In this document: in pieces, positions 14,894-23,631 of the stretch
How the letters are laid out: each line of letters opens with the position of its first letter
Position numbering within the stretch: position 1 is the first letter of the stretch
DNA from: an uncultured Lachnospiraceae bacterium
GTDB taxonomy: Bacteria; Bacillota; Clostridia; Lachnospirales; Lachnospiraceae
NCBI GenBank assembly: GCA_947626745.1
Contig: CANQTF010000009.1
Coordinates: 34,707-98,706, forward strand
Direction of reading: 5' to 3'
DNA: 64,000 nucleotides
Translations under genes and position numbers: made by a program
The notes under the pieces: generated by a model
Databases searched by the model: none
Seen by the model: only the letters and a program-made list of their open reading frames with translations
Told to the model about the DNA's origin: nothing

Positions 14894-17265
14894 CTCTGTC
14901 CCTCCGTGCTTCTTTTTTGAAACGCTATCTGCTGTTCGATCTTTCTTTTCTCTTCTTCAATCTGACTGATCTGCGCATTTTTTGTATCGATCTCTTTCTC
15001 ATACTTCGCGAGCTGATCGGCTATTTCTTTCAACTCAGGATTGAAGGAAATGATATTATTTTGCAGTTTTCCTATGACGGCAGCCGTCATCGCTTCAAAA
15101 TTTTGCTCATTCATCGTTGTTGCATCATGATTATTTTTGAAAATGTTCTCCTCAAGAGTACTCCGATATTGCCTGATCCATGCGCCTTTGTCTTCCCGCA
15201 CTTTTTGCTTCTTCTCCGCCCACTGTTTCCGCCCCAAGGCCCTAAAGATCTTACCGACCAAAGAATCTGTTTTTCCCAATGCGAGCCGGAACACATCATG
15301 ACGATTCGGCACCTTCGCCGTTTCCATCAGATTATCCGCCAGGAGCTTTTTCTGATCCTTTGTCAGCGCATCGCTGTCATACACAATTTTCAGGAGCTTG
15401 TCCTTCAGGTCTTGCGTACACTCTGCCCAATATTTTTCTGTGGATTCGGTTGCTTCCTTGGCATAATTTGTGATATCCTCTTGATATGCTTTAGTCAGCT
15501 CGCTTAGAAACCATTCCTGATTATCGACATCTATTTTCCCTCCACATTTTTTTTGAGCCTCGTCTATGCTTCCCCTGATCCGCGATTCTTCCGTATACTT
15601 CTTTACTATGAGGTCTATTGCCCCATTCGCAAACTCTGTGGTATACTTAGCGTATCTTTCCTTGCACGTCTCCTTCAGCTTGCTTATCAATTCCTTTTTC
15701 TTATCGTCCAGCCATGTTTGATGAGTTCGGCGGAGATTTTCACTTACTTCTTTGGCAATTTCTATTTTCTTTTCTGCTTGTTCCGCCGCTTTCGTCAGAT
15801 ACCCGATCGCATTCAGGCACTTGTTGTATAACGCATATTTCTTTGCGAAGCCGCCTATATCCTGCGCGACACACGGTATCCCGCTGTTCCACAGAAGCGA
15901 GGCATCGCCGTCTTTCGCACGGCCCTCCAGCTCCTCTTTTTCGTCCTCCGGAAGGATATTGTAGGTAGGCAGATCTAGGTAAAAGTCGTCGTCTTTATCT
16001 TTGAATTTATTCTCGTGATCTTTGTAAGTAGCATAATATTGCTGATCGAACCAGCTCGTGCGCTCTAAGGGGCGCTCCTTCTTGCCGCCCAGCCCTATAA
16101 TGGAGGAGACAAAGTATACGCGGGCCGGTCTGTAGTTTAGCTGCCGCTGTTCCTCTCTTTTTGCAACAATCGTTTGCAAAGCAGACGGAATCTTGTCATC
16201 GCATCGATTGACAACGATCAGCATATTGGAGAGATCCAGTTTCCCATCCAACTCGTCAAGAATTTCATCGAGTTCCGTCTGCGCCGCCTTATCCAGGCTA
16301 TCCGGTTTCGCCACAATGATCGGCAGTCCGTTTGTCTGTTCTTCCATGGCTTCCCGCAGGACTTCCAGATGCTCCTTGTGCCCCGCCGAATCCGACCCCG
16401 GCGTATCATAGATAACAAAGTCATAATCCTTCGGCAGATCCGACGCGTCAAAAGGAACGTGAATCTCAATCATATCAGCCAGTTTCTCCCGATTCTCCTT
16501 ATGATTGCCGAATTCATTCAGTGCAGCGAGCGTCCAGTACATCGCCCCGCTCTCCGTCTCAGGTTTTTTCTCCTCCAGCTTATTCTGTATCAGCTTTATG
16601 ATCTCACTGACGGAACGCGGCGTGACCTTCGGCACAGACCCGTCGAAGGTCAGTGTATACTCTTGGTTCTGAACGCTAAAGCGGATCGAAGATTCCGCTG
16701 ACGCCCTTATCTTATAGATTCTTGCCGTTTCAGGATTGTCAGCGCTCGGCAGTATCTCCCGCCCGATGAGGCTGTTGATAAAGGCGGACTTGCCGGAGCT
16801 GTACAACCCCATAACGCACAAAACGATCTCCTCTTTGACCGTTTCCTGATACTTGTTGATAACGCTTTCCATCTCAGGATCCGGATAGTCCTTGAAATAT
16901 TCCTCCAACACGTTGAATGACCTCTCTATCTGCTTTATGACATCTTTGGCACATTTTATTTCCCGTTCTCCATGGGCAAGCTTGATATTATCCTCAGGGA
17001 AAAAAGTGGTCAGAACCGTTTTTAAGGCGCGATAGTCGTCCTCCGTGCCTTCAAAGGAAAGGCACATGCCTTCTTCTTCGTTGTAAAAGCATTCCTTAAT
17101 ACAATCGAATATCTTGTATGCTATGTGTGAGACAGGCCATTTTTTGGCTTCATCCACACCAAAAAAGGTGTCACCTATACCCACGTCCTCTTTACTGCCG
17201 TTTCCAATCCAGAAATATTGATTTTCCTTGTGATACGGGTCGCTCTGCATTACCATTTCTTCCAT
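14890..17265 (-). CDS. Dynamin-like GTPase
   Basis: The 791-residue protein has an N-terminal segment of about 145 residues and then a dynamin-family GTPase domain: G1 GLYSSGKS at 153-160, a Thr-containing switch near 180, G3 DTPG at 287-290, and G4 NRCD at 353-356. A long helical stalk region follows (about 480-790), rich in Glu/Lys, ending in a coiled coil. No transmembrane helix is evident. Bacterial dynamins remodel membranes, and several act in phage or stress defence. It is the first gene of the five-gene operon and is divergent from a Fic gene. The ATG at 17265 has an AGGAG about 12 bp upstream; later ATGs at residues 4 and 6 are possible starts. Confidence 0.85.
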   Translation of the reverse strand: MEEMVMQSDPYHKENQYFWIGNGSKEDVGIGDTFFGVDEAKKWPVSHIAYKIFDCIKECFYNEEEGMCLSFEGTEDDYRALKTVLTTFFPEDNIKLAHGEREIKCAKDVIKQIERSFNVLEEYFKDYPDPEMESVINKYQETVKEEIVLCVMGLYSSGKSAFINSLIGREILPSADNPETARIYKIRASAESSIRFSVQNQEYTLTFDGSVPKVTPRSVSEIIKLIQNKLEEKKPETESGAMYWTLAALNEFGNHKENREKLADMIEIHVPFDASDLPKDYDFVIYDTPGSDSAGHKEHLEVLREAMEEQTNGLPIIVAKPDSLDKAAQTELDEILDELDGKLDLSNMLIVVNRCDDKIPSALQTIVAKREEQRQLNYRPARVYFVSSIIGLGGKKERPLERTSWFDQQYYATYKDHENKFKDKDDDFYLDLPTYNILPEDEKEELEGRAKDGDASLLWNSGIPCVAQDIGGFAKKYALYNKCLNAIGYLTKAAEQAEKKIEIAKEVSENLRRTHQTWLDDKKKELISKLKETCKERYAKYTTEFANGAIDLIVKKYTEESRIRGSIDEAQKKCGGKIDVDNQEWFLSELTKAYQEDITNYAKEATESTEKYWAECTQDLKDKLLKIVYDSDALTKDQKKLLADNLMETAKVPNRHDVFRLALGKTDSLVGKIFRALGRKQWAEKKQKVREDKGAWIRQYRSTLEENIFKNNHDATTMNEQNFEAMTAAVIGKLQNNIISFNPELKEIADQLAKYEKEIDTKNAQISQIEEEKRKIEQQIAFQKRSTEGQR

Positions 17266-17393
17266 GTAGAATAATCGCTCCTCTCCGCAGTATATGCCAT
17301 TATTCTACACCATTCTTTCCGATTTGTTGTATGCTGCCGGCATACATATGTACTTTTTTTCATGCGTTAAGTTTGGGCGGCAATAAAAATGTC

Positions 17394-17509
17394 TGCTATT
17401 TTTGCATAATCCAGCTTTGTATCTGCATATACTATGGCGTGATTATATGCAGAAAATCGGAGCGTCTTCTTTACTTTATGCATATAAACCGCTATAATAA
17501 TATGCAGAA
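17394..17509. promoter_or_regulatory. Cluster of TATATGCAGA-like motifs between the GTPase operon and fic
   Basis: Copies of a motif close to TATATGCAGAAA occur near 17394 (inverted), 17421 (inverted), 17445 and 17500, plus a TATGCATA palindrome near 17478. They straddle the fic promoter and a possible divergent TATAAT (complement of 17442-17447). They look like operator half-sites shared by both transcription units. Confidence 0.5.
17470..17498 (+). promoter_or_regulatory. sigmaA promoter of the fic gene
   Basis: TTTACT (17470-17475), a 17-bp spacer and TATAAT (17493-17498) lie 25 bp upstream of the Fic start codon. Two motif copies overlap the promoter, suggesting repression by occlusion. 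Confidence 0.75.
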
Positions 17510-17523
17510 ACGGAGAACAAAGT

Positions 17524-18570
17524 ATGAAAAGATTTGACTACTCTTTTTTGGATAACGGGATGCTTCCGGCCGGTCTTGTGAATCTGACTGCGAATATTGC
17601 GGCGCTCAAAACCATGGCGGGCGTCCGGAAAGAGGCATACGCACAGATCTTTACAGAGCTGGAGGCGGTCGCCAAGGTGCAATCCGTCAAAAGCTCCAAC
17701 GCCATTGAGGGGATCGTCACCAGCGACGAGCGTATCGCCGCCATTGTCAATCAGAACAGCGCGCCCCTAAACCACAATGAGGCAGAGATCGCCGGATATA
17801 GGGATGCGCTGAATGCCATCCACTTGGGCTTTGACCATATCGACTTTACACAGCAAAATATTCTCCGTCTGCATGAGATAATGATGTCCATTGCCGGTTA
17901 TGAATACGGCGGACAGTACAAGACGGACAACAACGTGATTTTGGAAGTGGACGCAGACGGCAATCGCCGCGTGCGCTTCCGTCCGACTTCCGCCGCAGAG
18001 ACCCCGAAAGCAATGGAACAGTTGGAGCTGGCCTATCTTGCGGCACGGGACGACGCGAATATCAATCAGCTTCTGCTGATCCCCTGCGTGATTTTGGATT
18101 TCCTCTGCATCCACCCGTTCCGGGACGGCAACGGCAGAATGTCCCGTCTGCTTTCCCTGCTGCTCCTTTATAAAAACGGGTATGACGCCGGAAAATATGT
18201 GTCCTTTGAGGAACAGATCAACAACTATAAAGCCTATTACTATGAGGCTCTGCGGCAGTCCTCCGCCGGGTGGGACACGAATGAAAACAGCTATTTCCCC
18301 TTTATAGAAAATTTCCTCTCCACGCTCTATATGTGTTATAAGGAGTTGGATAAACGGTTTGCCGTGGTCAACGGAAAGAAAATCACGAAAAAAGCGCGTG
18401 TGGAAGCCACGGTGTTGAATAGCCTGACGCCTCTTTCCAAAGCGGAGATATGCAAGATCCTCCCGGATGTCAGTCCGACTACCGTGGAGGCCGTGCTGGG
18501 CGCAATGGTCAAAAGCGGTTCCGTTCAGCACATTGGCAGCGGAAGATCTACAAGATATATGAAAAAGTAA
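17524..18570 (+). CDS. Fic-family protein (AMP transferase type)
   Basis: The 348-residue protein has the full Fic catalytic motif HPFRDGNGRM at about 197-206, used to transfer AMP or another nucleotide to a protein hydroxyl. It also has an N-terminal inhibitory helix motif SSNAIEG at 57-63, whose Glu blocks productive ATP binding in class II Fic proteins. Residues 290-348 look like a winged helix (LSKAEICKILPDVSPTTVEAV), so it may bind DNA and regulate itself. CGGAGAAC precedes the ATG. It is divergent from the GTPase/HerA operon across a motif-rich 258-bp gap. Its target is unknown. Confidence 0.9.
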   Translation: MKRFDYSFLDNGMLPAGLVNLTANIAALKTMAGVRKEAYAQIFTELEAVAKVQSVKSSNAIEGIVTSDERIAAIVNQNSAPLNHNEAEIAGYRDALNAIHLGFDHIDFTQQNILRLHEIMMSIAGYEYGGQYKTDNNVILEVDADGNRRVRFRPTSAAETPKAMEQLELAYLAARDDANINQLLLIPCVILDFLCIHPFRDGNGRMSRLLSLLLLYKNGYDAGKYVSFEEQINNYKAYYYEALRQSSAGWDTNENSYFPFIENFLSTLYMCYKELDKRFAVVNGKKITKKARVEATVLNSLTPLSKAEICKILPDVSPTTVEAVLGAMVKSGSVQHIGSGRSTRYMKK

Positions 18571-18610
18571 TGTGGGGGTAATCCGCATAACAAAAAAGCA
18601 CAGTCGTTAT

Positions 18611-18767
18611 ATCTGCGGAACTCAAGAGCTGAACCTCGATTCCGCTCCGCTTCATCTCGGTCATCTCTTGGATTCGCGCATGCCCCTGCATTCGCGTAGA
18701 TTATCTGCGGAACCCAAGAGCTGAACCTCGATTCCGCTCCGCTTCATCTCGGTCATCTCTTGGATTC
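18611..18767. repeat. Two 65-bp direct repeats with internal inverted ends
   Basis: Copies at 18611-18675 and 18703-18767 differ at one base. Each contains an inverted pair (about CAAGAG...CTCTTG, separated by about 45 nt), so each RNA copy could fold. The gap between fic and rpsI (18571-18854) holds these and a terminator but no gene. Confidence 0.85.
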
Positions 18768-18787
18768 CTATGGAATCTCGGATATAT

Positions 18788-18828
18788 AAAAAAGCACAGC
18801 CGCAAGTGAACTTGCGCTGTACTTTTTT
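18788..18828. terminator. Bidirectional terminator between fic and rpsI
   Basis: An A-rich 5' arm (AAAAAAGCACAGCCGCAAG), a TGAA loop and its complement ending in CTTTTTT give a long stem with T runs in both directions, serving rpsI on the minus strand and fic on the plus strand. Confidence 0.85.
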
Positions 18829-18854
18829 CCATATCCTCGTTCCGCAGATAATCC

Positions 18855-19262
18855 TTATCTCTTTGAAAACTGCGGCGCTCTTCTTGCGGCTTTGAGGCCG
18901 TATTTCTTACGCTCTTTCATACGGGGATCTCTGGTAAGATAGCCCGCTGCCTTCAGGGTCGGTCTGTAGTCCGCATCCGCCTGAAGAAGCGCTCTCGCGA
19001 TGCCGTGTCTTACAGCGCCCGCCTGGCCTGTAAAACCGCCGCCCTTGACTGTGACGATCGCGTCAAACTTGTCTGCGGTATCCGTGGCCGCAAGAGGCTG
19101 ACGAACGATGACCTTAAGCGTCTCCAATCCGAAATAATCGTCGATATCTCTCTTGTTGATCGTAATCTGACCTTTGCCCGGCACTAAATATACTCTGGCA
19201 ACAGAGGTCTTTCTTCTGCCGGTTCCGTAATATTTTGCTGCTGTTTTAGCTGACTTAGCCAT
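18855..19262 (-). CDS. rpsI: 30S ribosomal protein S9
   Basis: The 135-residue protein has the S9 hallmarks [35 protein letters not shown] and the basic C-terminal tail RRAPQFSKR, whose last residues reach the P-site tRNA. It follows rplM by 29 bp in the usual rplM-rpsI operon and ends before a strong bidirectional terminator. Confidence 0.97.
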   Translation of the reverse strand: MAKSAKTAAKYYGTGRRKTSVARVYLVPGKGQITINKRDIDDYFGLETLKVIVRQPLAATDTADKFDAIVTVKGGGFTGQAGAVRHGIARALLQADADYRPTLKAAGYLTRDPRMKERKKYGLKAARRAPQFSKR

Positions 19263-19291
19263 TCTTATTTTCTCCTTTCAGTCCTTGCGAA

Positions 19292-19720
19292 TCAAAACGT
19301 CAATACTTCCGGCTTCTGTGCCGCCTGCTTGTGCTCGGGGCCTGCGTATACATGAAGTTTTGTATACATCTGTCTTCCCAAGGGTCCTTTCGGGAGCATA
19401 CCTTTGACTGCGTGCTCAACCACTCTCTCAGGGTGTGTCTTAAGCATCTCCTTCAGAGTCGTCTCTTTCATACCGCCTACATACTCGGAGTGATGATAGT
19501 AGATCTTCTGATCCAGCTTCCTGCCTGTCACCTTTACCTTCTCGGCATTCACCACGATCACATAATCGCCTGTGTCGATATGAGGCGTGAAAATCGGCTT
19601 GTTCTTGCCTCTCAGCACTTTGGCGACCTCAGATGCCAAACGGCCGAGCGTCATATCTGTCGCATCGACTACGTACCATTTTCTCTCGATCGTAGCCGGA
19701 CTTGCCATAAAAGTCTTCAT
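19292..19720 (-). CDS. rplM: 50S ribosomal protein L13
   Basis: The 142-residue protein matches L13 ([50 protein letters not shown]). L13 is an early assembly protein of the 50S subunit. TAGGAGG precedes the ATG. Its own consensus promoter lies about 180 bp upstream and leaves a long leader, typical of an L13-type regulated mRNA. It lies downstream of truA in the conserved Firmicutes order. Confidence 0.97.
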   Translation of the reverse strand: MKTFMASPATIERKWYVVDATDMTLGRLASEVAKVLRGKNKPIFTPHIDTGDYVIVVNAEKVKVTGRKLDQKIYYHHSEYVGGMKETTLKEMLKTHPERVVEHAVKGMLPKGPLGRQMYTKLHVYAGPEHKQAAQKPEVLTF

Positions 19721-19901
19721 GATATTACCTCCTAGTAACGATTCGTCTTTCGACTGTCTGTGCCGCCGCGACGATCTCTCGGGGCGGATGTCCGGGCCGC
19801 CTCTCTGAATCCGTCAGACAACGGACGATATTTCTGTCATATTGAAAAAATGCCCTGCCGGGGCTTTGGCCGGACACTTTCAAACACTGTCACAGTTATC
19901 T

Positions 19902-19930
19902 ATTATATTATACGCTTCCGAGTGTGTCAA
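19902..19930 (-). promoter_or_regulatory. Consensus promoter of rplM-rpsI
   Basis: TTGACA (19930-19925), a 17-bp spacer and TATAAT (19907-19902) on the minus strand match the consensus exactly. The transcript would carry a leader of about 175 nt before rplM. The leader includes a short GCCC-CGGCA-GGGC hairpin followed by ATTTTTT near 19845-19864 that could act as an attenuator. Confidence 0.85.
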
Positions 19931-19963
19931 CCCATTTTTTGCTTGATTTTTCTTCCCTTTTCC

Positions 19964-20767
19964 TCATGGGTTTTGGTCGTCCGGCGCAAACGCTATCCCC
20001 GCCAGCGTCAGCCCGCAGGCCGGGGCGGTGGGGCCGGCCGCCTGTCTGTCCCGCGCCTCCAAAATATCCTGCATCTGCTCCGGCATGATGCGGCCTCTCC
20101 CCACTTCCATCAGTGTTCCCGCGATGATGCGCACCATATTATAGAGGAAACCGTTGCCTGACACACGTATCACAATATCTTGACCGCGCCGGTCAATATC
20201 GTCGCCCATACCGGCGGCCGGACCGTCGTCCCGCGGCGCAAGCACTTGTATCGAATCGATCCGCCGCACGGTCGTCTCCGCCTGTGTGTCTGCGCTGCAG
20301 AAGCTCTTGAAATCGTGCTCGCCCGTCAGATACGCCGCCGCCTGACGCATCGGCGCAAGCTCCAGCGGCACATAGGTATAGTGGGCGTACAGTCTTTTGG
20401 TCGGCATCGGGAAAGGGGCGCAGTAGATCCGGTACTCGTAGGTCTTGCGGCTCGCACAATGCCGCGGGTGGAAGCCGGCCGCCACTTCTTCCGACTTCTG
20501 TATCCTGATGTCTTCCGGAAGGCTCCTGTTCAGGGCATAGGATATCTTGTCCGCCGGGATCGGGCTTTCCGTGTCAAAGACCGCCACATTCCCTATGGCA
20601 TGGACGCCGGCATCGGTACGGCTTGCGCCCGTCACCTCGATCTTTTCGCCGAGAAGTGCAGAAAGGCATCTGTTCAAGATGCCTTCTATCGTCTCTCCGT
20701 TCGGTTGTATCTGCCACCCGTGATAGTTTGTTCCGTCATAGGCCACCGTGAGCATAACTCTTTTCAT
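19964..20767 (-). CDS. truA: tRNA pseudouridine(38-40) synthase TruA
   Basis: The 267-residue protein carries the N-terminal VAYDGTNYHGWQ and the catalytic Asp in SRTDAGVHA, and the C-terminal signature FLYNMVRIIAGTLMEVG. TruA modifies uridines 38-40 of tRNA anticodon arms. A 15-20 residue hydrophilic insertion (around RDDGPAAGMGDDIDRRG) sits before the last domain. It follows ecfT in the conserved ecfA1-ecfA2-ecfT-truA series. Confidence 0.95.
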   Translation of the reverse strand: MKRVMLTVAYDGTNYHGWQIQPNGETIEGILNRCLSALLGEKIEVTGASRTDAGVHAIGNVAVFDTESPIPADKISYALNRSLPEDIRIQKSEEVAAGFHPRHCASRKTYEYRIYCAPFPMPTKRLYAHYTYVPLELAPMRQAAAYLTGEHDFKSFCSADTQAETTVRRIDSIQVLAPRDDGPAAGMGDDIDRRGQDIVIRVSGNGFLYNMVRIIAGTLMEVGRGRIMPEQMQDILEARDRQAAGPTAPACGLTLAGIAFAPDDQNP

Positions 20768-20810
20768 GATCCACGCCTTCTCTTATGGCCCTGCCGCCGG
20801 GCCGCATCCC

Positions 20811-21611
20811 TTATAAGTATATCCGTATCGCGATGCACAGCGCGAAATACGCCGCAAGCACGCCGTAAGCGATACGGTCCCTCGCCGCATACTTAAGGGG
20901 CTTCATCTTCGTCCTGTGCTCCCCGCCCCGGTAACACCTTGCCTCCATCGCCATGGCGAGATCGTTCGCACGCCGGAACGCGGAGATGAACAGGGGCACA
21001 AGCAGGGGCACCATCGCTTTCGCCTTCTTGACAAGATTGCCGCTCTCGAAGTCCGCGCCTCTGGCGATCTGCGCCTTCATGATCTTATCCGTCTCTTCCA
21101 GCAGGATCGGGATAAAACGAAGGGCGATCGACATCATCATCGCCACCTCATGCACCGGCACCTTGAACAGCTTCAGGGGCTTCATCAGATCCTCCATGCC
21201 GTCGGTCAGACTGTTGGGGGTAGTCGTCAGCGTCATCACGGAAGAACCTACGATCAGGAACGACAGCCTTACCGCCATCATCACCGCCAGCTCCAGCCCT
21301 TCTCTCGTGATCCGCAGCTTCCACACGGATACGAGCGTCTCGCCCGGCGTCAGGAAGAGGTTGAACACCACCGTGATGAGCAGGATGAAAACGATCGCTT
21401 TCATGCCTTTTACCATATATTTAAAGGGTACGTTCGACAGCCTGATCATCACCGCAAGAAATACCGCCGCCGCCACATAACCGACCCAGCTTTTCACCAC
21501 AAAGAGCGACACGATAAAACAGATCGTCGCCGTCAGCTTCACCCGCGGGTCCAGTTTATGTATGACGGATTCCGTCTGATAATACTGGCCCAATGTAATA
21601 TCCCGTAACAT
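20811..21611 (-). CDS. ecfT: ECF transporter transmembrane protein EcfT
   Basis: The 266-residue protein has about six hydrophobic segments and the coupling-helix signatures of EcfT (RGADFESGNLVKKAKAMVPLLVPLF, with Ala-Arg-Gly, and the later AMEARCYRGGEHRTK). It couples the EcfA1/A2 ATPases to exchangeable vitamin-binding S components. BioY in this window (56501-57112) is a possible S component. It lies 73 bp after ecfA2. Confidence 0.95.
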   Translation of the reverse strand: MLRDITLGQYYQTESVIHKLDPRVKLTATICFIVSLFVVKSWVGYVAAAVFLAVMIRLSNVPFKYMVKGMKAIVFILLITVVFNLFLTPGETLVSVWKLRITREGLELAVMMAVRLSFLIVGSSVMTLTTTPNSLTDGMEDLMKPLKLFKVPVHEVAMMMSIALRFIPILLEETDKIMKAQIARGADFESGNLVKKAKAMVPLLVPLFISAFRRANDLAMAMEARCYRGGEHRTKMKPLKYAARDRIAYGVLAAYFALCIAIRIYL

Positions 21612-21684
21612 AACCGATTCCTTTCCTGTATCCGTCGTCCGCAGCGCCCTGCGGCCTTTCGCGCGCTCTGTCCGCGGGGCCGGC

Positions 21685-22533
21685 TCACCTTCCCAGCGCT
21701 TTCAGGATCTCCTGTTTTGCCTCCCCGATCGTGGTGGCGTCCGTCGCCACCGGCATACCGTTTTCGTGAAGCGCCCGCATGATATAGGTCACCTGCGGCG
21801 CGGCCAGCCCGATCTGCTCCAGCTCGCGGTAATGGGCGAACACTTCCTTCGGCGCGCCGTCATACATCACGCTGCCCTGATTCATCACGATAATGCGCTC
21901 CACATACTTCGCCACATCTTCCATGCTGTGCGATACGAGAATGACAGTGATCCCCGTCTCCTCCTTCAGCTTTGCGATCTGGTCGAGGATCTCATCTCTG
22001 CCCTTGGGGTCTAAGCCCGCGGTCGGTTCGTCCAGAACGAGCACGTCGGGCTTCATGGCGAGCACGCCCGCGATCGCCACCCGCCTCTTCTGCCCGCCCG
22101 ACAGATCAAAAGGCGACTGATAGAAATATTCGTCCTCCAGCCCGACCTGTTTGAGCGCCGCATAAGCCCGCAGCTCCGTTTCTTTCTTGGACAGTCCCAG
22201 ATTCTTCGGCCCGAAGCACACATCGGAAAAGACGTCTATCTCGAAAAGCTGGTGCTCCGGATACTGGAAGACCAGCCCGACCTTGCTGCGCAGCTTCTTC
22301 TTATCATAATCCGCCGCATGGATGTCCTCACCGTTATAGTATATGCTCCCTGCGGTCGGCTTGATCAAACCGTTCAGATGCTGCACCAGCGTTGACTTGC
22401 CCGAGCCCGTATGGCCGATCAGACCGATGAACTGTCCGTCGGGAATCACCAGACTGATATCTTTGAGCGCGTGTACCGCGAGCGCCGTATCGCCCCCGTA
22501 CACATAATCCACATGATCTAAGATGATCGACAT
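21685..22533 (-). CDS. ecfA2: ECF transporter ATPase EcfA2
   Basis: The 282-residue ABC ATPase has Walker A GHTGSGKST, Q-loop FQYPEHQLF, signature LSGGQKRRVA, Walker B VLVLDEPTAGLDP and the H-loop His. The FQYPEHQLF and PFDLSGGQ forms are typical of EcfA2. Together with EcfA1 it forms the asymmetric ATPase dimer of the energy-coupling factor module for vitamin and metal uptake. Confidence 0.95.
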   Translation of the reverse strand: MSIILDHVDYVYGGDTALAVHALKDISLVIPDGQFIGLIGHTGSGKSTLVQHLNGLIKPTAGSIYYNGEDIHAADYDKKKLRSKVGLVFQYPEHQLFEIDVFSDVCFGPKNLGLSKKETELRAYAALKQVGLEDEYFYQSPFDLSGGQKRRVAIAGVLAMKPDVLVLDEPTAGLDPKGRDEILDQIAKLKEETGITVILVSHSMEDVAKYVERIIVMNQGSVMYDGAPKEVFAHYRELEQIGLAAPQVTYIMRALHENGMPVATDATTIGEAKQEILKALGR

Positions 22534-22611
22534 GATCCCTTGCGCTTCCTTTCCTTCGCTTCACTGCGGCCCTTCGGCAGCCGCCTTGCCCGATACGATA
22601 TGACACGCATG

Positions 22612-23493
22612 TCATTGTTGTCCGCGGTATGTCTGCAGGAGCGCCTGTGTCAGCTCCTCCACTGTCAGAATGCCGTTCGGCAGATCCACCCCGCTCTTTT
22701 GCAGCTCGTAGGCGAGCAGCGTCACCTGCGGTACATCGAGCCGCAGCGCTTTCAGCCGCTCCACCTGTGAAAAGATCTCCCGCGGCGTACCCTGCATGGC
22801 GATCCTGCCCTGATCCATGACAAAGACCTTGTCCGCGTGAATGATCTCCTCCATGTAGTGCGTGATCAGCACGACCGTGATGCCCTCCACATCGTTGAGC
22901 GCCCGCACCGCCCGCACCACTTCCCTGCGGCCGCTCGGGTCAAGCATGGCGGTCGGCTCGTCCAGAATGATGCATTTCGGGTGCATCGCGATCACGCCCG
23001 CTATGGAGACGCGCTGCTTCTGTCCGCCGGACAGCTTATTAGGCGAATATTTCCGGTACTCGTACATATCGACCGCCTTCAGGCTCTCCTCCACCCGCGC
23101 CCAGATCTCCGCCGTGGGTACGCCCATATTCTCCGGCCCGAAGCCCACATCTTCCTCGACCACCTGTCCGATGATCTGGTTGTCCGGATTCTGAAAGACC
23201 ATGCCGGCCTCCTGTCGGATATCCCACAGACGCTTCTCGTCCTGCGTGTTCATGCCGTCGACCCACACCGTGCCCTCCGTCGGATAGAGGATCGCGTTGA
23301 TGTGCTTGGCGAGCGTGGATTTGCCGGAGCCGTTATGCCCCAGAATGGCCACGAAGTCGCCCTGCTTCACGTCCAGATCGACCTCGTCCACGGCGCGCGT
23401 GATCCCCTCCACGTTGCCTTCCTCGTCGCGGCGTATATATTCAAAAACCAGTTTTTCGGTCTTGATGATCTCCATTCCGTCTGCTCCTGTCAT
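22612..23493 (-). CDS. ecfA1: ECF transporter ATPase EcfA1
   Basis: The 293-residue ABC ATPase has Walker A GHNGSGKST, Q-loop FQNPDNQI, signature LSGGQKQRVS and Walker B CIILDEPTAMLDP, the forms expected for EcfA1. GGAGG is seven bases before the ATG at 23493; an alternative start five codons later (MEIIKTEK) also has a binding site. In most relatives it directly follows rplQ; here about 4 kb of other genes separates them. Confidence 0.95.
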   Translation of the reverse strand: MTGADGMEIIKTEKLVFEYIRRDEEGNVEGITRAVDEVDLDVKQGDFVAILGHNGSGKSTLAKHINAILYPTEGTVWVDGMNTQDEKRLWDIRQEAGMVFQNPDNQIIGQVVEEDVGFGPENMGVPTAEIWARVEESLKAVDMYEYRKYSPNKLSGGQKQRVSIAGVIAMHPKCIILDEPTAMLDPSGRREVVRAVRALNDVEGITVVLITHYMEEIIHADKVFVMDQGRIAMQGTPREIFSQVERLKALRLDVPQVTLLAYELQKSGVDLPNGILTVEELTQALLQTYRGQQ

Positions 23494-23564
23494 ATCTGTC
23501 CTCCGCCTATTATACTAACTAATGCGCCAAAACACAAGGGCAAACGCCTCCCGGCGGGCGGCTG

Positions 23565-23593
23565 TTGTTTTTTTGTCCCCGATACCCTATAAT
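23565..23593 (+). promoter_or_regulatory. sigmaA promoter of the M15 peptidase gene
   Basis: TTGTTT (23565-23570), a 17-bp spacer and TATAAT (23588-23593) lie 38 bp before the start codon at 23632. Confidence 0.65.
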
Positions 23594-23631
23594 AATTGGA
23601 AGATACGGATAGCAGGAAAGGAGCCGATACC

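Noticed and set aside
18611..18767. CRISPR array or rRNA/tRNA remnant
   Set aside because: There are only two copies with no spacer series, and no cloverleaf or rRNA-like sequence was found.
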